Shown piece by piece: positions 34,571-45,069 of a stretch of 64,000 nt of DNA. The position numbers and the translations under genes are program-made. Within the stretch, counting starts at the first letter, position 1, and every line of letters starts with the position of its first letter. The notes beneath the pieces were generated by a model that saw only the letters and a program-made list of their open reading frames with translations, ran no database searches and had not been told where the DNA came from. Source of the stretch: Nectonema munidae (lineage: Eukaryota > Nematomorpha > Nectonematoida > Nectonematidae); contig JAUIRK010001057.1 of assembly GCA_030549495.1 (NCBI GenBank), positions 186,001-250,000 on the forward strand. The letters are read 5' to 3'.

Positions 34571-36989
34571 TTTCAGCAACATCATTGACAACTGGAATGC
34601 ACAATTTTAGCAGCCTTCTGAAAGTCTGCATTATCAGCCCACTCTACAGGAGGAATTTCTAGAAATGTTTGTGGCAAATCCAGAGTTTCAAAAAACGCAC
34701 CCTGTTCTTGGTGACAAAATCGCTGATCTGCTTTCTCTCATAATCTGCTTGATTGAGAGCGTTACAACGTCTTGGTGGAACCTCTGAACCCTTTTTTTCT
34801 ATAATGTTATGAGCCATCAGCCTTTTCTGCTCTTCTGTCACACCCGAGTCAAAGAATGCCAATCCAACCATTTCTTCACTTAAGTACCAAAGATGTCGGC
34901 CAAAAGATTTTAAAGCTGCTTTCTTGATAACTGAATTGCTATACGTTGACAGCTTTTTGAGGAATGTTAAATCATTTTGAGGAGCTTTGGCTGGTGATGG
35001 CGCTTCAAACCAGACTTTCGTGTAGAGACTTGCAACAAAAAGTAGAAATTGCAGCATTTCGCGCTCTTCCAATGCTTTCAAGGTAAACTGCTTTCTAAAC
35101 ATCCACATTTTATAGCAGTAAATTAACTTTGCCATCCATCTCGCTCTATGAAGAGCGCCAGGAGCTTGGAAATGAACTCCCCGAGGTGGATTCTCCAGGA
35201 AAAATGACCGTAAGCTCCTAAAATTCTCTGTAGTCATCCCGTGGTTGCTGTTGACTAAGTTGTTCTCTTACAAACTGAATTGTATCTTCCTTAAATTCAG
35301 CAATCTCACTTCTCTCTGAAGCTGTTGAGTAATAACGGGTATCAATCATGGATCATTTTTCTTTGAAACGTTTGAATAGGCCAATATCCGGCCCAGATGA
35401 TGTTTGGGTTATTTGTAGTGCAGTAAAGACTTTTTCTAAGATTATTTCAAAGATGTGATGTTGGCAGGTAAAGTGTAAAACATTTCTTCCTAGTGCGTTT
35501 TCAATCAGAATACAGGCTCTATTGATACGCCCAGTGTTGCTGGCTGTTGTGTCAAAACATATGCCGGTCACTTTGTTCGGTACTTTCCATTCATCAATGC
35601 ATGCGATCACAGCATTTGCTTGAGTTTGTCCTGTTCCATTGTGTAATTTTGGAACGCCAAGAAGAATATCTGTATCTGTACCGGTAATAATTACTGGTAA
35701 CCTGTCGACCTTCTCATATCCAGTAATACCTGGCATCAACTTTCCATCCCAATGAACTGTCAATGGTCCATCTGCATTGTAACTTTCTTTTATGGCATTT
35801 GCCATTTTTTTCCTATTTGTTAGTCTTGCCCGACGAATTGAACTACAACTCAATGTCATATCTTCAACACTGTGACCAAGAGAATGTGCTGCATTTGCGA
35901 GTAAGGAGACAGCTTGACGGTCAGTGACTTTTGAGGTGTCCAAAGCAGCTGTCACATTGCTGGACATTAGAGATGTCTTTGATTTAGAAATGTCAGTTCT
36001 TTTTTTGGGAGGTTTTATTGGCTTGGTAGTGTTATCTTGTTCTGAATCTTGGCTGGTAGTTTCTGAATCACAGCACTAATGCAGCTTTCCTCAAAGTCCC
36101 GTTGTTCTTCTTTTGCCATCTCTCTACGCCTTTCAAAGGACTCTTTTCACTTGATCATTGCTTCTTCTTTCTTTGTCCATTCTTTATCTACACATGTCAT
36201 GTATCCTCTGCGACCTTGTCTTTGGAGGTTGAGAAATTGACGGTCTTCTGGTAACTTGATCAATTTATTAGCACTTTGATGAGCAATGTCAAATAATTGG
36301 TTTAATTTTTCAATAAATTGCTGTTCATTTGCTTGTTGTGTCTTAGATTTGCGCTTAATTGCTTTCTTCAACCCTTGGAATTGTCTGTGGACTTTCATTA
36401 GGCGTTTTTCTATAGCATAGCTTAAAGCGGTTGGTAAATCAGCTTTTTGCCAGAATGGTATTAACTGTGACACTGTCATTCGAGCACTTTGTTTAAGTTT
36501 CTGTTTGCCATCTGTGTGATAGTGGAAGAAAACAGCAAGTGTTTCACTAAGTGTTGGCAGCCTCCCTTGCTGTGGGAAAGTTGAATTGACAGGACCAACT
36601 AACCATACCTGAGATGTAGATCTGGTTTTTGGTTTGTCGATTGCTTGGCTACTATTGCACTCCATCTGCTCTATATGTCTAAAAAAGCAATTATTAACAT
36701 AAATCAGAGTAATTTAACTTGGTATTCGCCCTATTTATTAAATATATAACTCAAAAACGGCTGCTACTTATATCTATCTTTTTTTCTCAGGTATTCATCT
36801 AGGCATATGCCAAAAACGCAAAGTTATGTAATTGCCAAGAAACTTTGACCGACTTGTGCAACCATTAAAAAATCTTATTTTTCTTTCAAATTTCTGCCTC
36901 AATAATCTTTTAAGTGTCAAAACCAAATGCAGGGTTCTTATCAAAATTATCTGAAATTTTTTTTTACCGTGCTTTGATGGACCACTCTA
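34190..36989 (-). mobile_element. 2.8-kb hAT-like element with perfect 8-bp target duplication
   Basis: Terminal inverted repeats TAGAGTGGTCCA (left) and TGGACCACTCTA (right), flanked by perfect 8-bp direct repeats ATGTATAT at 34182-34189 and 36990-36997. The transposase is on the minus strand in three long pieces. The 8-bp duplication and TAGAG end place it with hAT, though the protein is unlike classic hAT transposases. Preservation suggests a fairly young insertion. It sits in the repeat unit 33022-34570, and a second copy starts at 63620 at the same site. Confidence 0.8.
34659..36665 (-). pseudogene. Transposase of the 2.8-kb hAT-like element, interrupted
   Basis: Three open pieces read 36665-36147 (172 aa), 35967-35353 (204 aa) and 35237-34659 (192 aa). 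The first opens MECNSSQAIDKPKTRSTSQV and has a Lys/Gln-rich helical region. The second holds the probable catalytic core: VHWDGKLMPGITGYEKVDRL, then GICFDTTASNTGRINRACIL and CQHHIFEIILEKVF, with Asp, Asp and C..H...E residues as in hAT-like DDE domains. The third has NPPRGVHFQAPGALHRARWM, LKSFGRHLWYLSEE and VPPRRCNALNQADY. An in-frame stop ends piece one near 36145, at least one shift lies between pieces one and two, and another break lies between 35353 and 35237, so this copy is inactive. Similar proteins are, from memory, widespread and unnamed in arthropod and cnidarian genomes. Confidence 0.7.
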
Positions 36990-37385
36990 ATGTATATACT
37001 ACATCTTGTTCAAAGTATATTTTGCATAGTTGTCTACTTTCTATTTGAAGTGTTTTTAATCATTTTTCATTGCTCTGATCATCTGTTACCTTAATTATAT
37101 TTAATAATTAGCTGTCAAATCTTAAATAATCTAGTTGTTTTATGACCAAGAAAATATATTAATCAGAGCATTTATCAAGGTTTTGGCTATTATTCCAATA
37201 ATGAATGAAAAATTGTTGTCTCAACTTTTCATTTATAGATTTGAAGATAAACTTGTATTTTTTTTACATTAAATAAAATAGTACTTTTTTTTTTAGAAAT
37301 TCAGAACTTATGCTATTCAAGGTGACTTTATAACGAAAGTCTGAAATTCGTAGACAGTTTCATATATGTTAAAAATTTCTCATTT

Positions 37386-38519
37386 ATGAAGAATCATAGA
37401 AGTGTTGTTGGGACTGTTGTTGGAATTTTTGTTGCTGTGTTTTACGTTTTTTTTGGAGACCACTTCTTTCCCAACCACACAAGAAAAAGAGGGGAAATTT
37501 TGAAGCCGAAAGGACTGCCCAATTTGGGAAATACCTGTTTTTTGAACTGCCTATTACAGGCACTGTCCACTTGGAACAGTGAGTTGTCCAATATAACGAG
37601 TTATGACTTGCACGCTCTCTCTCCAACTCTTTTGAAGATCCTGTCTTTGCTCAACGATCATGATTCCACAGTAAAGTCGCAAATTTCCCGAGCAATGTCC
37701 TCCCTTTTATCCCATCTTTACAACAAAGGATTCATTAAGAAGGCTTTCCAAGAAGAAGACGCGTTTGAGTTTTATCAAATTTTATCACAGTCCTTAGCAA
37801 AGGAAGCCCAAATGGATGTAGGATTAGCGGCTATAATAGGCATGGACACACAGAAGGAGGGCAATCGGTCTGTTACAACCAAAATCACATACAAGGAAAT
37901 GCATAGTGTTACAACTTTTCTAACACCACGACCCCTACCACCATACAACGGGACACTTGCGTATACTAGCAAGTGTGTTGTGTGTGGGGTAAAGAGAATG
38001 ACACTACTGGAAACATTCACGAGTATCACCTTAAGCCTTCACATCAACTTTAAAACTCTGTTCCAGTGTCTGCAGGAGTTCAGTCGGACAGAAAGGATTG
38101 GAGGTGTTGAGTGTGAAAAATGTCGGGAAAAGACTTCCATTGAAAGAAGTTGTCGCATTATGAGAGCGCCATCCTGCCTCTGCTTTTATATTAATCGCTT
38201 AGTTTTTGATGAACGATCCGCCCAAACTTTTAAAAACACAGCTAAAATATTTTTACCTGAATTCTTAAATCCTGATGCTTTGAGAGCAAGAGAACACCTA
38301 GGCGAATCACGTGCCTTCTTTGAATTGAAAGCGGTAATTGTGCATATGGATAATCACTTATACAATAGTCAGCATCACTATATCACTTACAAAAAGCATG
38401 ATAACACTTGGTTTTATATCTCTGATCACATATCACGACAAGTTAATGCCCAACAAGTTTTGTACTGCCAAGCTTATATGTTATTCTATGAAAAAACATA
38501 TCATAAGCCAATAAAATGA
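37386..38519 (+). CDS. USP30: USP30 mitochondrial deubiquitinase homologue, intronless
   Basis: A single open frame of 377 codons. USP30 is a ubiquitin-specific protease anchored in the mitochondrial outer membrane that removes ubiquitin from mitochondrial proteins and opposes PINK1/parkin mitophagy. Residues 7-23 form one hydrophobic segment (VVGTVVGIFVAVFYVFF) followed by basic residues, fitting an N-terminal anchor. The Cys box GLPNLGNTCFLNCLLQAL puts the nucleophile at C51. QEEDAFEF is at 122-129. Zinc-ribbon pairs CVVC (197-200) and CEKC (243-246) are present. H331 in SQHHYITYK and S346 in WFYISDH match the unusual Cys-His-Ser triad of USP30 (human C77, H452, S477). At 377 aa it is shorter than human USP30 (517), mainly through shorter inserts. 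AATAAA overlaps the stop codon (38511). The neighbouring hAT is unrelated. The intact frame argues for function. Confidence 0.93.
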   Translation: MKNHRSVVGTVVGIFVAVFYVFFGDHFFPNHTRKRGEILKPKGLPNLGNTCFLNCLLQALSTWNSELSNITSYDLHALSPTLLKILSLLNDHDSTVKSQISRAMSSLLSHLYNKGFIKKAFQEEDAFEFYQILSQSLAKEAQMDVGLAAIIGMDTQKEGNRSVTTKITYKEMHSVTTFLTPRPLPPYNGTLAYTSKCVVCGVKRMTLLETFTSITLSLHINFKTLFQCLQEFSRTERIGGVECEKCREKTSIERSCRIMRAPSCLCFYINRLVFDERSAQTFKNTAKIFLPEFLNPDALRAREHLGESRAFFELKAVIVHMDNHLYNSQHHYITYKKHDNTWFYISDHISRQVNAQQVLYCQAYMLFYEKTYHKPIK

Positions 38520-38888
38520 AATTTTCAAATGACATTATTTTATATAAATAAGTGCTTCTTATCGTCACCTCTGCTAAGATTGATTGAATTTAACTAATTT
38601 GATTTAGAATTCGGTTTACTATTTGATTCTCAGTGAGAACGGTTTTTTATTGTGAGTAAAGCATCCAAGAAATGATATTTTACCAGGAATATATATCTGG
38701 AAAAAAGGAATAAGAATTTGGGAATCGAAAAAGCAATATATAAAATTTTTAGATTGTTTTTCCCATTCACTAATAAAGAGAATTAAATATTTTAATAAAT
38801 CTTAAATAAAATTCACATGGTAAGATAGAGGTATTTTAAATCTTCCGATTAGTCCTAAATTTAGTCTACTCATAGAAAATATGTTTAA

Positions 38889-38970
38889 CCGGTTATCGAC
38901 CACAGTCGACATTACAAAAAATCTTCAGCTTTATACTAGATATCGTCTGATTATTCTGGTCGATAACGGG
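38889..38970. mobile_element. 82-bp MITE with TTAA target duplication
   Basis: Ends CCGGTTATCGACC and GGTCGATAACGGG are inverted repeats, flanked by TTAA at 38885 and 38971, the piggyBac target site. A related internal segment (TTTATAYTAGATATCGTCTG) occurs in the repeat units near 33328 and 62683. Confidence 0.7.
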
Positions 38971-39579
38971 TTAAATATACCTATGGATACTATAGATAAA
39001 TACCTAATATAAAATAATACTAAATATACCTATGGATCAATTAGTTACTAAGGAAGTACTATATATAGAATATATTAATTTCTTGTGATAGTAATAAATA
39101 ATAATATCATATAAAATGACCATAAACCTCGAAAAATTAATTGATTTTATTTGTTATTATATGTGTATGACTTCACCACTATAAAAATATTCTTTGTAAA
39201 GATATAAAAGTGGGGATGGAGCAAATACATTTGTATTTGGATGTCTTTGTATTTTTAGATTCAAAAATAAATCTATTTTTATATCTTCCCGAAGCCTTTT
39301 TTAAGCTTGAACTGAGGGGGAAATAAAAAATGTTTTGAAAGGATGATATTGCACATTTTTTATTAAATATACTATTGTGTTTTAAAAATTGCTAAAAGAG
39401 ATAATAATAATCATCAAGTAAAGACTTCCAGGTTATACACTTTTCTCTTAAAATAAAAGTTTTGTTTTATTAATATTTCATTCGAAAGTATTAGATTTTT
39501 TGTCTACCCAGAGGTTATGATAAAGAAAACACTGATACAGTAAAATTTTAAACTGCGTATACAAAAAATCGTATTAAAA

Positions 39580-39800
39580 TAGACCAAACTATATTAAGAG
39601 CAGGAGCAAGGATTTTACCAAAAATCCATATCCATTTATAGCCTGTGATTATATTTCTACACTCAAGAGTTTTCAAAAAGTTTTATCTTCTAAATTAATT
39701 AAGGAAAGCAATTATTTATTCAGTGAATTGCTAATTTATTTTGACTTTGCAAAAGCATTTGATGGGGTGTCACTGAATTTTATTTTATCTTATTAAATAA
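39580..39800 (+). pseudogene. LINE reverse-transcriptase remnant
   Basis: LIYFDFAKAFDGVSLNFIL at about 39727-39784 matches the RT block A motif (V-x-L-D-F-x-K-A-F-D-x-V) of jockey/CR1-like LINEs. It ends in a stop soon after, and surrounding sequence is too decayed to place. Confidence 0.55.
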
Positions 39801-40240
39801 TAATTTTTGGGTTTGTTTTTCTCCAATATAAAGATTGAAACCGTGTTGCTTGTCTATTTCTATGTGATAGGATTTATCATAATTTTAAAAAAGTTTTCCA
39901 TTTCACAGACCACCCATTTACTTTCTGTAGATCCGTTTGTAATGAGAAGAAACATTTATCATAAATTTTGATATCATTGGCTAACCTATTTATACTTGAG
40001 ACGATAGTATTTAATAGTGATAATATTCGTGATGTCATTACAAAGATGTTAAAAAAGGATAGGACCTAATCAGGGGCGCACATTGTTGAAATTCCTATAC
40101 ACTTCGCAGTCGTGGTATCTAAGAAAATTTAGGAGTTGCTTTTTAGGTAAAAAAATATAAATTTCTAAGCATATGGAGTGACTCTTCTTTAGTCCATATC
40201 GGAAGCGAAGAGTTGGCCTTAAATTTATTAAGTTTTAAAG

Positions 40241-40590
40241 CAGGGGTGTGAAAACTTTTTTTAACCGCGTGCCAAATGTTGAAAAGTACATGAATACTTC
40301 TTTTTTTCCCATTTACTCAAAGTAAAGTACATCTTTGATTTAATTCAGAAAAAAACTAGGAATGGAAGTATTGAGAAAATTTACTCTTAAGAGATGAAAT
40401 TGCAAACACATTTCTTTTTTATGGAAAAATCTGTTTTTGGGGAGACAGAATTTATTTCTAACAGTGTGAAGTGCGCTCCATTAAATTCACACAATTGTGC
40501 CCCAAAAAGGTGTAGTTTAACAGAGAAAGTTTTTATATGAGCGTAAAGATGCGTAACAAGTTGTGTTGGCGGCACTCTTGTTTTAAAGTA
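40241..40590 (-). pseudogene. hAT remnant (GTF2IRD2/ZBED5-like) with one end
   Basis: CAGGGGTGTGAAAAC at 40241 is a typical hAT end. The minus strand between 40450 and 40590 reads LVTHLYAHIKTFSVKLHLFG then AQLCEFNGAHFTLLE, resembling the KL.LW..QL....HF..L segment of GTF2IRD2/ZBED5-type transposases. The other end was not found. Confidence 0.4.
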
Positions 40591-41858
40591 ATTGAAGTCA
40601 GAGTCGCATTTTTCAAGTACTTGGAGTCGGAGCCAGGTTTTTGTAAGCACTGGTGGGTATTTTCCCTCCGCCTCCCCACCCCTACTTCTTGAACTTTTTG
40701 TTTACAATGAAACCTAGGATACACAATATTTTGAAAATAAAAAAAATTACAAAAATAAAAAAATCTACCCAAAAAGTAGTGCTTCCAATTTATTTATATT
40801 TTGAATATAGTTCTAAAGCAGCGGCTTTCATATTCTTGAAATTATTGAGGCGGTAAAATTATCTTAATTATAGGCATTTACTATAAAAATTTTCTATCAA
40901 GGTATTAATTTTTCATATACAAATTTTTTTTACTTATGAACTTTTTAATTTTTATCTATACAAAGCTATATCTGTATCCGCCAAAATGATAGGAAGGCGA
41001 CCGTTCACGCCCCTCCCTCTTCCCTTCGCTAGCGTTAGGTATGGCTTGACTTAAGACTTAACGCTATATGTTTATGTGTTTATTGTGGTGTAATGAGTTA
41101 GTTTATTTTCTCGAATATGATTGATGTATTTTATAATTATTTCAACCAATAAGAATCAATCCATCGACATACACACAGACGCTAGAGTATTGCAGATGGC
41201 TTATATCGGTGTTTTCTAATTATTTAGATAGTTTGCTTTGAATAACTCTCCCCAATCATATTTTTCTGAATTTGGAGGTCGTAAATAAATAGTAAACTCT
41301 CTTTGTTTTCAGATGGCTAAAATGCAATGAAATTCAGTGTCGAACTTACATCAATACCTTATGAAGTTTGAACATTTCTTGTATTTTATTGGGTATCAAG
41401 AGGTCCTTATCTAATCTGCAAACCAAATGTCCTTAAAATATATCAAAAGTGCTTATCTTGCAGAAACAATGTCTACAAGGAATTCTCTGAAGCTATATGT
41501 AAAAATTGTAAATAATTTTTTTATAATATATATATATATATATACATTGCTAATTTTCTTCTATTATTTTCAATTTTGAAACTATTACAATAAAAATTCA
41601 TTTTATTTAAATCTTTGAAAGTTTTTATAAAAGGCCTAGCTTGGTCCTTCGGAGTATATATTTTGAAATAGTCTGATTTATAATAAAAAAATTTTTTTTT
41701 GGGAATCTTAATTTGAAACTTGTTTTTATTTTTAGTACCTATTTTTTGATTTTTATAGTGTTCATTTTTTGGGAATTTTTTTATTATTTGTAATAATAAA
41801 TATTTAGATTAGGACATGGGCTTCAAAGGCCCTCTCTAGAGATGCGAGGTTGATGAAT

Positions 41859-42080
41859 TTATCGGATGATTTTTTTGTTAAATTGTAGAAATACTTTATG
41901 AACTGAGTTTCCGGGATCTTCGAATGTAATATAATTTTTACGCTTTATTCTGTAGAAATAATAAAATGTGAGAGCTATTAAGACAACATCACATGCTATC
42001 ATCAATAGCGCTTTTTTCTTCGGAATAAACTTCCTACTTTGAATGGAATCGTTAGAAGAGGAAATTTTGCCATCATCCAC
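41859..42080 (-). CDS. Small putative single-pass membrane protein, 73 aa
   Basis: ATG at 42080 opens 73 codons. Residues 1-25 are polar and end in a basic patch (RKFIPKKK). Residues 26-43 are hydrophobic (LLMIACDVVLIALTFYYF), followed by RIKRK, then a 25-residue tail. This is one probable membrane segment flanked by basic residues. A TATA-like TATATATAAA lies at 42165-42174, about 85 bp upstream, and a minus-strand AATAAA at 41780-41785 is about 75 bp past the stop. Alternatively TTTAG at 42088 is an acceptor and this is the last exon of a longer gene (adding KKV before the methionine). No family recognised; a lipid-phosphate-phosphatase N-terminus was considered but support is weak. Confidence 0.4.
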   Translation of the reverse strand: MDDGKISSSNDSIQSRKFIPKKKALLMIACDVVLIALTFYYFYRIKRKNYITFEDPGNSVHKVFLQFNKKIIR

Positions 42081-42164
42081 TTTCTTCTAAAGGTTTAAAG
42101 AGGGAAAAATAATTACGCAACTTTTCAGTTTTTAAGTAAGCATTGTAGAATATTCGCAATTGGT

Positions 42165-42174
42165 TTTATATATA
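42165..42174 (-). promoter_or_regulatory. TATA-like box upstream of the small membrane-protein gene
   Basis: TATATATAAA on the minus strand, about 85 bp before the ATG at 42080, leaving room for a 50-60 nt 5' leader. In AT-rich DNA such a match is common by chance. Confidence 0.3.
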
Positions 42175-42199
42175 CGGTAGATCACTTTTTAACGTAAAG

Positions 42200-43319
42200 T
42201 TTCATTTTACATAGTATTTGTATCATTTACTGCTAAGATGGGGAGCTGGAGCTACTAGAAATTTTAATGGCTATGGCTCCATTTTCTAATTAATTTTACT
42301 TCCCCAATATCAAATCTCTCATAAACTTGTCAACAATGGTAACTAACTAGCACATAGCATAAAGTGTGAGAAGTTACTTCTTCATCAATATTTGAGTAAC
42401 TGATAAAGAATCAAATATATCTAAAACCTAATATTTTACATATAATTAACTAGCAAAACTAAACTGATAAACCAATTTTTACCCAATCAAACTAATGATA
42501 AGATAAGCAGTAAAACTAACTGATTAATACAACAAAAAAGTAATATAAAAGTTCATTTACAAAAGACCAATTAATAACTAAATAAGAATAAAACTGACCT
42601 TTAAAATTTACATATTATTAAACTTTTTAATTAAAGTATTAAATTGACTTAACTAACCAATAATAAACAAACAGACCACATGGATATAATAGGATATAAT
42701 ATATATATCTATCTAACCACAAACTAATTTATTTAAAGGTTACTTATTGGCTGGTCTATCTGACTTATTAGAAAACTAAAACTTACAAATTAATTCATAT
42801 AACAAACAAACAATTATATTATAAAAAATATTCTTCAGTTTCGCGGAAAAACTCATTTTCATCTGGACTTTTTGATCGACTTTTATGAGATGATCAAAAT
42901 GGAACTTTTGCAAATTTGCGTTTAGCGCTGTTGAAGTGCATTCAAAAAACAAATTGAAAAACTTAATTTTTTTAATTACTATTTAGAAATAAAACATGTC
43001 AATTTTTGTCGTTTCCATACTGGTTCTCCTTAAAAAGATCTCGAGTACATGCATATAATAAAATATTTGAAGAATAGAAAAATAATAACCATGATTATTT
43101 TTACGTATATCATAATAGGTTATGTTTATTGCTGATTTTCTGCCATATCAGCAATCAAACCTACAAGCACTCAATAAGAAAAAGCATGTTCAATTGATGT
43201 TTAGCTTCGTTCAAAAATAAGATCAAGACATAAAATAATATTAATATTTTTCTAGTTCACTTAAAAAACAAAAATAGAATTTATTGTAAAAACTTTTAAA
43301 GCATCATTTACAGACAGGA
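42200..43319. other. AT-rich intergenic stretch
   Basis: No gene or element end could be supported. A minus-strand AATAAA at about 43280 belongs to the gene upstream (43320-44092). Confidence 0.4.
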
Positions 43320-44092
43320 TCATTGAAAGACAAAACACTCGGTACACTGATGGTGACAGATGTAAAGATATTTGTTTTTACAATGGAATTAGATAATCTC
43401 AAAATTTTTAATTATAACTAAAAAATATAAAATTTATTATTTTTTTTAATTTATATTTTTTTTTGTTTGTTACATATGATCGTAGATTTTTAATAATTTT
43501 AAATGATCACATAAACTTTAATTTGGTATTCATGATCGCCGATTTTTGACAATTCAAAAAGATTTAGATTTCTTAGTTTCGCTTCAATTAAATAAGAAAA
43601 TGATTTTCACTTCAAAATATATATATAACCAGCTCTCTAATTCTTATTATACCATTCTTTAAAAACAATTAAAGATTGTTTCCGATTATCTTATAAGTAT
43701 AATAAACTTGTGTCCTATATTTAAATATAACCTATCATAAAAATTTTAAAAATAGTGAGCCTCTAGAAATTCAAGGTCATCCTGACTGATTAAATTAAGG
43801 AGTAAATGATTTACCTTGAGCATTGCGCATGAAACAACATTCAGAACATTTTTGATTTCTTCCACATGTCCAATGCAGCTCATCAAATGTTCTCTCACAA
43901 GTTCTCCATTCTTTAAAAAGAAACGGCCAATACGATTGTACTGTTCAAAATTTTCTTACATTTAAAAATATTACGATGTTGTTAAGAATGTTGGGCTGAA
44001 TTTGTAACTGCCTCTCCATATACTGCGTAGAAAGTTTGCAGTGGTAAAGATTTGAAGAAATTCTACTCCACAATAATTCTATCTCTTCAATT
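43320..44092 (-). CDS. Last three exons of an unidentified host gene
   Basis: Exons on the minus strand: 43975-44092, 43815-43940 and 43320-43346, with AG acceptors after TTTATTT, GAACAG and CACCATCAG. Donors are GTAATA and GTAAAT. Phases agree: the first exon gives 39 codons after one split base, the second exactly 42, the third eight codons plus stop, with AATAAA about 40 bp downstream. The encoded C-terminus includes IEEIELLWSRISSNLYHCKL, then YNRIGRFFLKNGELVREHLM and SCIGHVEEIKNVLNVVSC, ending KCTECFVFQ. It is helical and Leu-rich, as in coiled-coil or TPR-like proteins. Upstream exons were not found within 500 bp, where a MITE is inserted. I do not recognise the family. Confidence 0.5.
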
Positions 44093-44210
44093 CTAAATAA
44101 AAAAACAATTCCTGGAACTTTTGAAATTAAAAGCTTCAATATTAATTTACTTTTTCAAAATGTTCGTGATGGATAAAATATAAGGAAAAAAATATAGATA
44201 TACATAAATA

Positions 44211-44609
44211 CCGTATTTCCTCGAAAAAGCTCAGGGGAATCTTGTTCTTAAAAAAAGAACACCTGGTCTCAAAAGAGCGCCCACGAGCGACAATAGAGTT
44301 TATATGCATACGGACATACGGCATTTAAGCGTTGTTAGATCATTATCTTTGTAGATGGTAGGCGCAATTTGCATCGCAAAGCAGCTAAGTGACAAACTGA
44401 AATGCGTGGATGTTAGAGGGTTAAATACTCACTTCTATAAAAAAAAATCGATGATAACAACAATCTCCTTCTGTAGATATAATACACTGCTGAGTTTTGC
44501 AATTATGACTTAAAAATACCAGAAAGGGCCGGTACTCAGATAATTATTGACTAGGTCACACTGCAGTCGGAAGAAATAAGGAACCGAGCTTTTTTTCGAA
44601 GAAATAAGG
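44211..44609. mobile_element. Tc1/mariner-like MITE (TA target)
   Basis: Left end CCGTATTTCCTCGAAAAAGC and right end (reverse complement) CCTTATTTCTTCGAAAAAAA are inverted repeats, each followed by GCTC and flanked by TA on both sides. This terminal sequence type is widespread among invertebrate MITEs. No coding capacity. Confidence 0.65.
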
Positions 44610-45069
44610 TATAGTTAAATTTTCAGGTGGGAACATGTTGAAATAAATGATTGATAATAATTGAGACAAATATTAAGAAATAATAGAAAATTATATTAAA
44701 AATATTCTTTTTAGCCTTTTTTTGAGTTTTATGAGATCAAGATGATACTTTTTGTTATGGGCATAAACTAAGCACCATCATATGTGTTTTGAGGCATCTC
44801 TAAATATACTGATACTGCTAAAAGAGATATAGGCAGATCCACATATAATATATGAAAAGATCAAGGGCGCACACCCGGAGGGCGACGCCCCCCCCCCCCC
44901 CCCCCAAATAATTTTCATTTTTCTGAATTATATATCTTTTTATAGTATTTATTAGACATGTTTGTCTTCTGGCTAGATTTTCGATATTACTTTTCTTGTT
45001 TTAAGGTTATGTCTTAGAATGAATATTTAAATCCATTTTTATCTAGTCTATTCTTTTAAGGCTTTTTTC

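Noticed and set aside
34659-36665. Candidate novel host defence or antiviral gene
   Set aside because: Terminal repeats and the 8-bp target duplication show it is a transposase.
41530-41545. Short TA microsatellite
   Set aside because: Ordinary in AT-rich DNA; no context of interest.
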